Assembly (NCBI GenBank): GCA_043777755.1
Contig: JAYWHK010000212.1
Span: forward strand, 62,001 to 126,000
DNA: 64,000 bases
Direction of reading: 5' to 3'
From: CANHEE01 sp043777755
GTDB taxonomy: Bacteria; Bacteroidota; Bacteroidia; Chitinophagales; Saprospiraceae
Every line of letters starts with the position of its first letter. The first letter of the stretch is position 1. This document shows, piece after piece, positions 25,301-36,100 of this stretch. Under the pieces are notes generated by a model. It saw only the letters and a list, made by a program, of their open reading frames with translations, did no database searches and was not told the origin of the DNA. The translations under genes and the position numbers were made by a program.

Positions 25301-26197
25301 CTACAAAAGTGCTGCCCCAAAAACACCTGCGGAATCGCCCAATGATGGTTTTAGAATTTTAGTAGCCAACGTTGGATTAAAAAGGTATTTTTTAATTTCG
25401 GCTTCTGTTTCTGTATAAATCAAGTCAATATTGCCAACACCACCGCCAATTACAATAATTTCAGGGTCAATAATGTTAATGATTGGGGCGATTGCTTTTC
25501 CAAACAATGTTTTTAAGCGATTCATGGTTGTAGTAGCCGCTTCGTCTAAGCCTTCTTCGTGACGGATTGCAATTTCTTTTAATTTCAATTTTTCGCCAGT
25601 CAAAGAAGTATAAAAACGTTCCAAGGCTGGCCCGCTTAATACTGTTTCGACGCAACCAACTCTACCACAATAACACAGTCCGCCACTTTCATCTAAAAAA
25701 TTATGTCCCCATTCTCCGCCAATACCATGACGACCATTGATTACTTTTCCATTCACAACAATTCCACTTCCAACACCAGACCCAATAATAACACCAAAAA
25801 CTACTTCTGCATTTGGGTTTTCTTTGTGAGCTGCACCAAATTGGGCTTCTGCTAAAGCAAAACAATTGGCATCATTGGCTAATTTTACTGGAATTTGTAA
25901 GATTTTTTCTAAATCTTGCCCCAAAGGTTGCCCGTTGAGTGCCGTTGAATTGCAGTTTTTCATCAATTGTGTTGATGGTTCAATTGCACCAGGCGTACCA
26001 ATTCCGATATGCGTTGCCCTTTCACCAACGGCATCTTCTACCAAACGGATAAGTTTTACAATATTTCCAACGATGTGGTCGTAGCCCAAATGACCTTCTG
26101 TACTAATCCGCTGTCGGTGTATTACGCTGAGATTTTCTGCGCTTTCAATAACAGCACATTCAATTTTTGTTCCACCTAAATCTATTCCCCAAAGCAT
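25301..26197 (-). CDS. ROK-family sugar kinase
   Basis: A 298-residue ROK kinase. The N-terminal phosphate-binding loop is GIDLGGTKIE, the sugar-binding segment GIGTPGAI and ALNGQPLG, the catalytic region LANDANCFALAEA with the catalytic aspartate, and the zinc-binding CYCGRVGCVET motif is present. It phosphorylates a hexose such as glucose, fructose or N-acetylhexosamine; the sequence alone does not decide. It lies downstream of an amidohydrolase gene on the same strand, separated by 77 bases with a TTACGACT repeat tract. Confidence 0.88.
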   Translation of the reverse strand: MLWGIDLGGTKIECAVIESAENLSVIHRQRISTEGHLGYDHIVGNIVKLIRLVEDAVGERATHIGIGTPGAIEPSTQLMKNCNSTALNGQPLGQDLEKILQIPVKLANDANCFALAEAQFGAAHKENPNAEVVFGVIIGSGVGSGIVVNGKVINGRHGIGGEWGHNFLDESGGLCYCGRVGCVETVLSGPALERFYTSLTGEKLKLKEIAIRHEEGLDEAATTTMNRLKTLFGKAIAPIINIIDPEIIVIGGGVGNIDLIYTETEAEIKKYLFNPTLATKILKPSLGDSAGVFGAALL

Positions 26198-26232
26198 TGT
26201 AGTAAAATTAAAAAAATTAAAAGATAAAGAAA

Positions 26233-26279
26233 TTTGACTTACGACTTATTGACTTATTTGACTTACGACTTTGACTATT
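26233..26279. repeat. TTACGACT repeat tract between ROK kinase and amidohydrolase
   Basis: Contains GACTTACGACT twice with ATTGACTTATTTGA between. It reaches into the stop codon of the amidohydrolase gene (stop at 26275-26277). Related tracts lie at 42586-42616, 51483-51503 and 61160-61204. Confidence 0.7.
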
Positions 26280-27570
26280 TTGATTGCTTGTATTTTTCTT
26301 TAAAACGACGAAATAATTGTTTTTGCTTGTCGTCCAAAATAATATTTCTTCCCTGAATAAGTGCATAAGAAACTTTGTTCGTGCGCATATCCAAAGCGTC
26401 ACCATCGCTGATAATTAATGTTGCGTCTTTTCCTTGTTCAATCGAACCACAAGTGCGGTCGATTCCTAAAATTTTTGCAGCATTTAATGTCAGTGCTTTT
26501 ACAGCATCTTCATAGTTCAATCCTGCGCCAACCGCTTGTCCTGCTTGAAAAGGTAGATTGCGTTGTTGCCAGCCACCATCCATACTTAAGCAATATTGGA
26601 CACCTGCTTTTTGAAGCATGGTCGCATTTTTATAGGGCTGATCGTAGTCGTCGTCTGCTCGTTGTGGCAAACTCTGCAAACGATTAATGATAACAGGTAC
26701 ATTATTTTCTTTCAAAAAATCAGCTACTAAATAAGCATCTTCTCCTCCACAAATTACGGGTTGTAAGTTATATTTTTTTGCAAAAACAACTGCCTCTGTA
26801 ATGGCTTTTGCATAAGAAGCATTGATGTATAGTTTTTTAGAACCATCAAAAAGACCTTTCATGGCATCTAAACGAGCATTTTTTTCTGTAATATCTGTTC
26901 TTTTGGCGTAAGAAGTTGCTTCGGTGAACATTTTTTCCAAAGTAGAAACCTGTTCCATATAGCGTTCATTGCGACGAGTATCACCAGGCTCTGCCCACCA
27001 ACCACTGTTGCTAAATGATGACGGCCAATTTAAAAATATACCTTCATCTGTTTTAATGGCTGCATCTTCCCAATTCCAAGCGTCTAACTGAACGATGCTT
27101 GACTGACCTGAAATAACACCTCCCAAAGGAATAACTTGCGCTATCAAAACGCCATTTCCTCTGACCGTAGGTTGTACTTCCGAATCGGTATTGTAAGCAA
27201 TAATAGTACGAGCATTGGCATTGTATTCGCCAACTTCCGTGTGGTCAATGGTTGCTCGAACACTCTCTATTTCAACCAAACCAAGGGTTGTTATTGGTGC
27301 AATAAAGCCAGGATAAATGTGTTTTCCTTCTGCATTGACTGTTTTATACTCAGAAAAAGAACGACCTACCGTTTGAGCAAGAACGGACTCAATTTTTCCG
27401 TCACGAACTAAAATATAATGGTTATCCAAAGTTCGACCATCACCAACGTGGATTGTACCTCCGCTGATTAGAATTGGCTCAGTTTGTTTTGGTGCAGGTG
27501 TTGGTTGTGCTTGTAACGTAGCACAAAATAATCCAACTATCACTGAAAGGTATTTATTTTTTAAAAGCAT
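26275..27570 (-). CDS. Amidohydrolase-family secreted protein
   Basis: A 431-residue protein with a signal peptide (about residues 1-21, ending LQAQ) and the layout of the imidazolonepropionase-like amidohydrolases: an N-terminal composite domain (ILISGGTIHVGDGRTL), GKHIYPGFIAPITTLGLVE and a C-terminal ALTLNAAKILGIDRTCGSIEQGKDATLII in contiguous parts. The usual HxH metal pair after 'PG' is absent (FIAPIT instead), as in a known Bacteroidota subgroup, so hydrolytic activity on a ring or peptide-like substrate is uncertain. Periplasmic location is expected. Confidence 0.8.
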   Translation of the reverse strand: MLLKNKYLSVIVGLFCATLQAQPTPAPKQTEPILISGGTIHVGDGRTLDNHYILVRDGKIESVLAQTVGRSFSEYKTVNAEGKHIYPGFIAPITTLGLVEIESVRATIDHTEVGEYNANARTIIAYNTDSEVQPTVRGNGVLIAQVIPLGGVISGQSSIVQLDAWNWEDAAIKTDEGIFLNWPSSFSNSGWWAEPGDTRRNERYMEQVSTLEKMFTEATSYAKRTDITEKNARLDAMKGLFDGSKKLYINASYAKAITEAVVFAKKYNLQPVICGGEDAYLVADFLKENNVPVIINRLQSLPQRADDDYDQPYKNATMLQKAGVQYCLSMDGGWQQRNLPFQAGQAVGAGLNYEDAVKALTLNAAKILGIDRTCGSIEQGKDATLIISDGDALDMRTNKVSYALIQGRNIILDDKQKQLFRRFKEKYKQSK

Positions 27571-27683
27571 ATTTATAGGTTTGGAAATTGTTTGTAATTG
27601 TTTAATCGTTGTTTGGAAATAAGCATTTATTTTGTAAAATTACTTTTTTCTTTTAAAAAAGAAAAAGACTTTAATTTTTTTTG

Positions 27684-27735
27684 CAAAAAAAAGACCTAAA
27701 CTTCTACAAAAGTAGAAATTTAGGTCTAAATAATA
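27684..27735 (-). terminator. Terminator of the PorV/PorQ-like gene
   Basis: AGACCTAAA and TTTAGGTCT enclose a second stem TTCTAC/GTAGAA around an AAAA loop (27692-27727). The A run at 27684-27692 gives a T run in the minus-strand transcript, just after the gene ending at 27792. Confidence 0.88.
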
Positions 27736-27791
27736 TAATCTTACTGAAAAAAGTCTAAAATAATATTTCGACTAAAGTCGGAACTTTGGTA

Positions 27792-28844
27792 TTAGAATCC
27801 CATACGAACAGAAAGAACGTGGTTACCTCTCCAAAGTTTGGTTTGTTGGTAAGCGTAATCTATTCCTAACTTGGCGTTGCTGTCTTTACGCAAAGGCAAA
27901 TCCACTGAAAATCCACCAGAAACACCTGTCATAATAGGAGCTTGTGCTGAACTTGGGCTTACACCTACTTCGTAACGGTAACCACCACGAAGTGCAAACA
28001 TATTTGCTAAGTTAAATTCTACTCCGCCACCGATGTTATCACGAGAGAAAGAGTTTGATGTAAATTGACCTAATAGTGTTAGACGGTTTTTCTTACCCAA
28101 TAAAAAGTCATAAGAAGTACCAATACTTAATGTTGATGGTGCTTCGTAAGCCTGAGCAGCTTTATTGGTATTCCATCTGTAAGAATAACCTCCTTCGCCA
28201 GGATTTGCTCCTTGAATAGCAAGACCTTGTCCTGAGAATTGACCACGAGAACCTACGTTACGCAAAGCAATACCAAACTTAAAATTGTCATCTTTACCTG
28301 CAACATATTGTACACCTGCATCAATAACAAGGCTAAAAGAGCTTACATCTCTTGTAGATTCGCTTACGCCACGGAAAACAGCACCTACGCTTACTTTATT
28401 TTCAAAAGAATGTGAGTAACCAAGATTAATATTGACAATAGACGGAGAAAAAGTTGCGCCAGTTCCTTCTGGTGTAGCTTCTGTTGTTACAGGAATATCA
28501 CCAAGGCTTAATGACATTACGCCAACGGTTAAAGCTCCTCTTTTTCCTAATTTCTGAGCCAAACCAAATGAAGTAATCCCAATACCAGCTCCATCAAAGT
28601 AACGGGTATGGCTTACATTGATTTCGGTAGAGCCTGTAAAACGAGAACCTCCAGCTGGATTGATGTGCATAGATTCTACGCCACGACAGTTTGAAACAGT
28701 CATTGCGTGTAAGCCTGCACTGCGAGCCCAAGGATTAATCAACAATTGTACATAACCTGCTTCTCCCTGACGATCAGGATTACCAGCTTGTACGCTTGAT
28801 GCAAATGCGGCTGCAAATAAAAATGTATATAGTAATTTACGCAT
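27792..28844 (-). CDS. PorV/PorQ-family outer-membrane beta-barrel protein
   Basis: A 350-residue protein with a signal peptide ending VQAG and an FadL-like beta-barrel of the PorV/PorQ group: AGYVQLLINPWARSAGLHAM is close to the family's 'LLINPDARSAGMG' start, with VESMHINPAG following. It ends with a barrel-type terminal phenylalanine (SVRMGF). PorV carries T9SS cargo from the translocon to the surface attachment machinery; related proteins may serve a single cargo. It lies downstream of a large secreted protein and a TonB receptor on the same strand, so a dedicated carrier for that protein is a reasonable inference. Confidence 0.82.
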   Translation of the reverse strand: MRKLLYTFLFAAAFASSVQAGNPDRQGEAGYVQLLINPWARSAGLHAMTVSNCRGVESMHINPAGGSRFTGSTEINVSHTRYFDGAGIGITSFGLAQKLGKRGALTVGVMSLSLGDIPVTTEATPEGTGATFSPSIVNINLGYSHSFENKVSVGAVFRGVSESTRDVSSFSLVIDAGVQYVAGKDDNFKFGIALRNVGSRGQFSGQGLAIQGANPGEGGYSYRWNTNKAAQAYEAPSTLSIGTSYDFLLGKKNRLTLLGQFTSNSFSRDNIGGGVEFNLANMFALRGGYRYEVGVSPSSAQAPIMTGVSGGFSVDLPLRKDSNAKLGIDYAYQQTKLWRGNHVLSVRMGF

Positions 28845-28862
28845 AAGTTAATTTTAGTGAAT

Positions 28863-28942
28863 AGTGAACAACGAATAATGAACAACGAACAGTAAAAATT
28901 ATTAATTAATAATTTTTCACTATACACTATTCGTTGTTCACT
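28863..28942. repeat. Palindromic element between the PorV-like and large secreted genes
   Basis: AGTGAACAACGAATA (28863-28877) is repeated exactly in inverse at 28928-28942. A second palindrome AAAAATTATT/AATAATTTTT lies inside. AACAACGAA also recurs directly within the left half. It has no T run suited to termination. Confidence 0.78.
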
Positions 28943-28960
28943 GTTAATTATTATTAGTTG

Positions 28961-31900
28961 TTATAGACCAGATGGGTCAAATGGACGCATTACACCAAAG
29001 AATTTGAGTGTTCTTTCGCCTAAATCTGAGCTTACATGAATCAAATAAGTACCACTTGCCACTGGAATAGATTTTTCATTTTTCAAATCCCATTCCAATG
29101 CTGGTGTGATTTGTTTTTCTGAAACGCCAGGGTTTGTACCTTTTGTTCTTTCTGCTACTTCATCACGACGATACTGACGGATGAATTTACCATCTAATGT
29201 GTAGATAGAAACAACACATTTTGCTGGTAAATTTGTGATTTTGACAGTATTGGTGAACTGAGAAATCTCATACGCTGAATAAGCATAATAAGGATTCGGA
29301 ACAACATTGATTGCTTCTAATGCCTTATTTACCAATTCTGGTGAATCGACAGCTCCAGCTTGTGCGTTAGCAATTTCAAACTGATAAGTAGGATAACCCA
29401 ACTTAACGTTTGTACCTGCTGATACACTGTATGGATTATCAACACGAAGTTTGATGGTACAATCATTTGGAATTAAACCCGACTTGTAATCCAACATTTT
29501 TGAGCCCTGTGTCAAGAATGGCATTGCTGTCCATCTGATACGACGCACTACGTTGGTTTTACTTGGCGATGTTTTATTCAATTGTGTGTATAAGTCTGCA
29601 CATCCATCATACTCTTGGTCTGTTACATAAATGTAGTGTCCACAACCAGCAACCAATTGAGCTGCACCTTGCGGTCCATTTCCAACCGCAGCATCTGTTG
29701 TTGGATTCCAAATCATATCTCTACCTGTTAAAGGTTGAGAAAATTTGTAAACCTCATTCAATACTTCATCTTTAGAATCAAAGCCAGAATTTTCACCAAA
29801 GAAAACATTATAACGCTTTCCTGTTTCAACATCTACTGCATAGCCAGGAAACCAGCTTTTTCCTTTTGTTCCATCAGATGCAGCATTTGGGTCTGTTTCA
29901 GAACCAATAGAAGCACCAGCACGCAAATCAAAACTACCTTTTGCCTTCGCTGGATTAGCTGGATCTGTTTCTGCTGCCATACCTGACTCTGTGTACATAT
30001 CATTAATGGTTTCTACAACGACACAACGACTCCATTTTGACTTATCAGAAGTCAATACAATATCCACATTTGGAATTTTTTCCAAGAATGTATTTATTGG
30101 TTTTGTTGCTGCACCACCTGCGTTCAAATAATAATTTTTGCTTAGGTTGTTATACCAAGCAGGTGTTGTATAAGGAATAGTCTGTGCAGTAGTTCCTGTT
30201 CCAAACGATCTTCTTTTATAATCACACATTGTATAAGGTACAAATTGACCTTTTAAGACCTTTGTGGAAAGAGCTTGATCTCTATCGTACTCAAATAATT
30301 CCTCTTGTGCATTATTTAATACAAAATCAAAAAACTGAGAACCACCAAAACCTGGAATAGAGTATTCATCGTTGATTGCTGAGAACCATTGACCACCAGA
30401 AGGGTTTTTGTACTCAATCTCACCACCAATCATACCATTGTCACCAGACTTCAATTCTCCTAATTCTTTGACTTGACCAATACCAATTGAGAAACCATAT
30501 TTTGCGATGATTTGCTCATTCAAACGGTCAATAGAAGTTTCAGAAATGACTTCTGTACCATCTGCTAAGTTTTTCAACTTCCACTTTGTAGGCGCATCTA
30601 ACACATCATTTGTCATATTGCCATCAAAGAATGTCAATTCAAACTTGCCATTTTTTACTTCTAATGGATTATAGACTTTTACATTGATTGGCGCACGACC
30701 TGCTTTGTATTTGATTTCACCTTTGAAAGTTTTATTCAAAATTGCAACACGTGTATCTTCTGAAATGTCTAAGTTATTTCCACCAGTACCAATACCATCG
30801 AAACGGGTTACAACAACACCATCGCCATAAGATGCGTTGAGTTTTTTATCAACGATAGGTCTTGGAATTGCTGTAGTAATTTCGATGTTTCTACGACCAA
30901 CGATATAAGTCGTTTTTTGTCCTTTGTCTATTTTTTTATCATACTTTTCATACTCATTGTGTGCAAACGCAATTGCTACAAAATAGTACTTCTTATGATT
31001 AATCAAACTCTTACTTTGACCTTTTGCAAATAAATCTTGCTTGACACGGAAAGTATGCTCAACACCTTTATTTGTATTTTCAGACCTCAAAATAGGATAT
31101 ACAGCAGGATTTGATGGATTGTTTGGATCGTCCGTATTTTCCCAGTTGAATTGCTTCACAACATTGTTTTTTACATCAACTAATGCAACCAACTTAGATT
31201 TTTCAGGATCTTCAATGTCAGAAACACCCGCTTCTGGGCCTGCCAATTGATATACCTTATAACCTTCAAAGTTATAATATGGGCTTGCGCCTGTTGTTGG
31301 AGATTCTGGTTGTTTTTCTCTAAAACGAAGGTCTGCTCCGTAACTTTCATCATGGTTGTTAGACCCAGCGTCATTGGTCAAAACGATAACAAGTTCTTTG
31401 TCTAACTCGATTAAGCCAACTTCTGGTGCATCTGGTCCGTCCAAAATATCAAAACAAGAGTCAAATAAACCTTGTGCTTTGTCATCTGCTTTACGCAATG
31501 CAGTCAAGCTTACTTTTCCACCACCTTGGTCTGCTACCCATGGCACACCAACAATAAGCTCATTGATTGCACCAGGAAGAAGTTTAAATGGTCCAGATAC
31601 TTGTAATGTACGTCTATCTCCAAAAGGTACGCCAGCAGTAGTCATAGACCAACCAGTAGGATTTTGTGGCTCATCTAAGAAGGCATATTTTGTCAATTTT
31701 GAAGCGTCTGGATTAGCATTGTAACCATTTCCTCCTATGGACAATGGTGTTTTATCTCTCCAAACTGCATTCAAATATTGGTAGTGATCTTCTACTGTTG
31801 TAGGGTCTTGTGTTGCAGGAGGAGGAGAACCCGCTGTTGCACCATTGAAATACATAAAAGTTGACATTCCAAGTTCTACATTTACAGAATCTTTTAACTT

Positions 31901-33073
31901 AGGATCCCAAATCAATGGTTTTGCCAAATCCAATGGACCACGGAAATAATCCACACCTAAAATAGGAATTTTACTGGCATAAGTGTTTACATCTCCACAG
32001 TTAGAACCAGAAGAACCATCTACTGCATCTTCGTTATATACATACATTAAACTACGTGGTTTGCCAGAAGCGTCAATACTATTGTCACAACCAATATAGT
32101 CATCAGTGTAACAACCTAAATCTGGGTCTGTCCAAACTGCGAAAAACATACTATCAATGTCTTGTGCCGCACGGTTTGCTAAACGGTATGCCATAAATGA
32201 CATATTGTTTACTTCGTCATTGGTTGCATAAGCAAACGCTTGAACTTGTACTTCCATACGAATTGGCTGTCCATTTGATTGTGTATGTACACCACCTGCG
32301 TCATTGAAAATCCAAAAAATCATCTGATCCGCATATTGAGGTGTCTTTTCGCAACCACGAACAAAGATTGCAGGGTAATCTCCATCTAATGGATCATATT
32401 TACCATCTTCATTTCTATCCCAAAAATAAGCAAATTTCTTTACATTTGCTGGCATAGGAAAGCCGTGAACTTCTGTAAAGTAAGGATTACCTTTTGATGG
32501 CCAGCCTTTTACATTTTGTTCAATTTGGTCAATAAAACCAGGGTCAAGAACACGTCCGCCTGCATCTTTTGGCGCAGCATCATAAGCCGTTTTGAAGGCA
32601 TCAATTTCTCCACCATTCACCACGAAGTGTTTGTCCCAGTTAGCACAAGTCGCAGCTTCAACACCACCTTTCTCATCTAATGGACCAGACCACCAGTCGT
32701 TGTCTGCTGCTCTACGGAACAAGGTACAAGCTGTCTTTAAGTTATTACCAGCATCTATACCTCCTATCCAAATACCTCCTGCAAAAATAGAAGATACTCT
32801 CGGAACACCCGGAGCAACATTGGGAACAACATAAAGTCCATCTTTAAAATCCCACCAAATGTCACCACCACCTTGAAGGCGAGCTCGCACGTTATTTACA
32901 TTTAAGTCAATTTGTGACTTCGATTGCGCACATTCTTCACGGTAGTTGGCTTTGGGCGCTCCTGATTTTGGGGCAGGAGTACCATGCGTACCAACTGGAA
33001 TATATGCTGCTGAGAACTGAACTGCTACCATGGCTACCAAGAGCGTTAATAGCAAATTTTTTATTCTTTGCAT
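28961..33073 (-). CDS. Very large secreted protein with T9SS type A-like C-terminus
   Basis: A 1370-residue protein with a signal peptide (about residues 1-23, ending FSAA). The central part is beta-rich with several immunoglobulin-like stretches and many aromatic and Asp-rich loops such as FWDRNEDGKYDPLDGDYPA, which could bind calcium. The last 100 residues begin INVVPNPYYAYSAYE and contain VKITNLPAKCVVSIYTLDG and SGTYLIHVSS, a type A sorting-domain variant. It is made only 33 bases after the TonB receptor and is followed by a PorV-like gene, so surface retention next to the receptor is likely. I do not recognise an enzymatic domain. Confidence 0.82.
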   Translation of the reverse strand: MQRIKNLLLTLLVAMVAVQFSAAYIPVGTHGTPAPKSGAPKANYREECAQSKSQIDLNVNNVRARLQGGGDIWWDFKDGLYVVPNVAPGVPRVSSIFAGGIWIGGIDAGNNLKTACTLFRRAADNDWWSGPLDEKGGVEAATCANWDKHFVVNGGEIDAFKTAYDAAPKDAGGRVLDPGFIDQIEQNVKGWPSKGNPYFTEVHGFPMPANVKKFAYFWDRNEDGKYDPLDGDYPAIFVRGCEKTPQYADQMIFWIFNDAGGVHTQSNGQPIRMEVQVQAFAYATNDEVNNMSFMAYRLANRAAQDIDSMFFAVWTDPDLGCYTDDYIGCDNSIDASGKPRSLMYVYNEDAVDGSSGSNCGDVNTYASKIPILGVDYFRGPLDLAKPLIWDPKLKDSVNVELGMSTFMYFNGATAGSPPPATQDPTTVEDHYQYLNAVWRDKTPLSIGGNGYNANPDASKLTKYAFLDEPQNPTGWSMTTAGVPFGDRRTLQVSGPFKLLPGAINELIVGVPWVADQGGGKVSLTALRKADDKAQGLFDSCFDILDGPDAPEVGLIELDKELVIVLTNDAGSNNHDESYGADLRFREKQPESPTTGASPYYNFEGYKVYQLAGPEAGVSDIEDPEKSKLVALVDVKNNVVKQFNWENTDDPNNPSNPAVYPILRSENTNKGVEHTFRVKQDLFAKGQSKSLINHKKYYFVAIAFAHNEYEKYDKKIDKGQKTTYIVGRRNIEITTAIPRPIVDKKLNASYGDGVVVTRFDGIGTGGNNLDISEDTRVAILNKTFKGEIKYKAGRAPINVKVYNPLEVKNGKFELTFFDGNMTNDVLDAPTKWKLKNLADGTEVISETSIDRLNEQIIAKYGFSIGIGQVKELGELKSGDNGMIGGEIEYKNPSGGQWFSAINDEYSIPGFGGSQFFDFVLNNAQEELFEYDRDQALSTKVLKGQFVPYTMCDYKRRSFGTGTTAQTIPYTTPAWYNNLSKNYYLNAGGAATKPINTFLEKIPNVDIVLTSDKSKWSRCVVVETINDMYTESGMAAETDPANPAKAKGSFDLRAGASIGSETDPNAASDGTKGKSWFPGYAVDVETGKRYNVFFGENSGFDSKDEVLNEVYKFSQPLTGRDMIWNPTTDAAVGNGPQGAAQLVAGCGHYIYVTDQEYDGCADLYTQLNKTSPSKTNVVRRIRWTAMPFLTQGSKMLDYKSGLIPNDCTIKLRVDNPYSVSAGTNVKLGYPTYQFEIANAQAGAVDSPELVNKALEAINVVPNPYYAYSAYEISQFTNTVKITNLPAKCVVSIYTLDGKFIRQYRRDEVAERTKGTNPGVSEKQITPALEWDLKNEKSIPVASGTYLIHVSSDLGERTLKFFGVMRPFDPSGL

Positions 33074-33106
33074 GAGAAAAATATTTTTTTAATTTTTATT
33101 GTTTTT

Positions 33107-36100
33107 TTAGAAATAAAATGACAAACCTGCAAATATACGACGTGGCAATGTAAAATTACCGCCATTCAACAATGCCCAGTGGTATGCATCTAAGAAAGAA
33201 TCTGTATTACGTCCCTGAGTCGTGATTGACTCAATTTCTTGTTGTCCAATTTGCGATTGCAAGTAACCATCATTTTCAGGTGAACCTGATGCAGAGAATA
33301 CTCCTTTCACATTGCGTGTATCCAAAACGTTTTGTACACGTAAGAACACGTTGAAATCCAATGATTTTGTTTCGCTACCCAAAGAGAAGTTTTTATCTAC
33401 TTTTAAGTCAAAGTTACTTTTCCAAGGAAGACGAGCACCGTTGATTTGACCAACTGTACCAGAACCTCCGAATTTACCTACCAATAATTTAGCAGTGTAT
33501 GGTGTTCCAGAAACTGCACTTGCAATAATATTTACACCAAAATTTTCTAACAATTTCAAACCACCAATTTTAGGACCATTGTAAGCGTTTCCAGAAGGGA
33601 AACGGTAGTCAATTGATGCTTGAATATTGTGACGTTCATCAAAAGACAATGGGTACAACGTACGTAAATTACCACGAGCAGTAAGGTTTTTTTGCGTATT
33701 TGCATCAGAACCTGTACCATCTGCAAACTGAAGTGTATAGGACAAATTCATTTGAATATTGTTCGTTCTTCTTAAATCATAACCAAAAGTAAATCCTTTT
33801 ACTGTACCAAAGTCAATATTGCCATAAGTATAGTAGTTGCTCACGATAGGTACATATAAATAAGTACGACGCTGTACTTGATCACGTAATTCTTTGTAGT
33901 AGGCTGTTAATTTCAATGCCGATGAATTGGTCAATTTTTGTTGGAAACCAACTTCATAATAAACCGTTTTCTCTGGCTTCAAATTTGGATTGTCAATCGG
34001 GTCATTTTCTGTAATACGGCCAGCATCTGCAAAGTAAAAATAATCCAAAGCTGTTGCATTAAAGTTTGTTGTTGGACGAGAAACCAATACATCGTAATTA
34101 GCAAAGAAGTTTGCCTCATCAGAGATTGGGAACGAGAACGCCAAACGTGGCATAAAATTCACTTGTGGTAAATAGTCAGTAAAAGTACTTTTAGGGTCAA
34201 AACTTGCTGATTTAATCCAGTCTTTGTTTTGCTTTACTTCTGCATTTGAATACAATGGATCAGGTGCTACACCATTAAAAATCAAATTGGCATCGTTCAC
34301 TGTTGTACCTTTTGCATCATACCATTGCTCTCCACTACGGAAAGCCTTTATAGTTGGATTCTGAGCATTTGCATCAGCAACATATACCTTAAAATCGTCA
34401 CTAACAGTACCTGGTTGTGCACCTTTGTTGTTCGCATAAAAATCTCCCGCAGACTTAATGTCATATAGAGAGTATGGATCTTTCAGTACTTTTGTATTCG
34501 CATCAAAGCGGTCTATACGAAGACCTACACGGAAAATGATGTTTTCAATTGTAAATTTATCTTGGATAAACGCTGCTGTATATAATGGACGTTGAGCCAC
34601 TACAGGAAATGTACGAATACCGCTTGCATCTCTTTGGGTAAAGAAATCATCAAATGTTACTGTATTTGCTAATTTGTTACCCAAGTAGTCAAAACCATAA
34701 TAATTGATTAAATTTCTTTGACTTAATTCTCTTGAAGAGAACATACTCAAATTCAATTCGTCAGGTCTGAAAGCATTAACATTTAAGTGTGTAAGTGTAT
34801 CAATACCTTTTCCTCCATTTGCTGCTTTACGGGCTTCTTTGTAGAATTTACCGTCAGCGTTTGGAATCGAATAATTCGCATAGATTGGAACTTCTACATC
34901 TATTGTACCACCACCTTGAACAGGTTGTTTTTCTATCTGCTTACCAATAATTTTTAGAGGTTTGCTCGCTCCATTTTCAAGTTTGCCACCATCTTGTACA
35001 CCGTTAAAGTTTTGGTCAGCCAACTGATTGCCCAAATTCCAAAGGTCAAATGGTGATAAACTATAAAAACGATTTGTACGTTGCTCATAAGTCAAACCAA
35101 ACTGAATGCTGTGACGATTTTTGCTATTCCCGCCAGGAACAAGGTCAAATGAACTGTTCACATTCACGTTGATTAAATCATCATCTCTCTTGTTGAAACT
35201 GTTGTAGATTTGTCCTGCGTTACGGAAATTCCAAACATTACGGTAAGTTGTATTTTGGAAACCATTTTGATTGATAAATGCTGACAATGTTCCTTGGTCT
35301 GCTACCAATTTATTGTAGTTCGCTAAAACAGGATTAAGTGTTCCTGCCTTATAACCTTTAAATTCTGTATTGTAACCAGAGTGAAATAAAGAATCTGGTC
35401 CATTAGCAACAGTAACAGATTGAACCACAGCAACACTTGAATCTCTAAATTCTCCAATATAGCCATAATCCATATAGCGGTCTTGGTGAATTAAGTCTTC
35501 ACGTTTGTTTTTGTTGTTTTCAATACCAAACTGCAATGAGTATGACGCATTTTGAATCAACGCTTTTTTACCATCTGTTACACCTTCGTTTGAACCCAAA
35601 CGGTGACGGAAACGGAAGTTTGCACGGTAGCGGTCATTGTATTCAAAAGGATTGCGTTCTGAGTTCAAGAATCTCCAAGAACGAACTCCAATATCATTGT
35701 CACCACTTGGCTCATTTGCAAAACGATTTTTCAAACTTGAATATTGACCAGAAAGAGTAACATCAATATCTTTAGTAACACGAGCATCTAACTTTGTGTT
35801 GATGTCATAACGACGGTCTTGCTCGTTTGGTTTTACTTTCAAGAACTCCATATCGGAATCTCTCAATTGCTCTCCAGCTGACAAAAACGTTGCACCACTA
35901 CGAATTAATGGATTTTCTTCCAATTCTTTTGTTTTTGCAGCATTCACACGAACTAAATCAACCGCAGAAGGAGAAACATCTTGATTGTAAAGGAAGTTAC
36001 CCGAGGCACGAAAACCTAAAACAGTTGCTCCATTACGCTTAAGGATTGGACCACTTACGTTCACGTTTGCCAAGTTGTTGTTGTACGCATCAACAGACTT

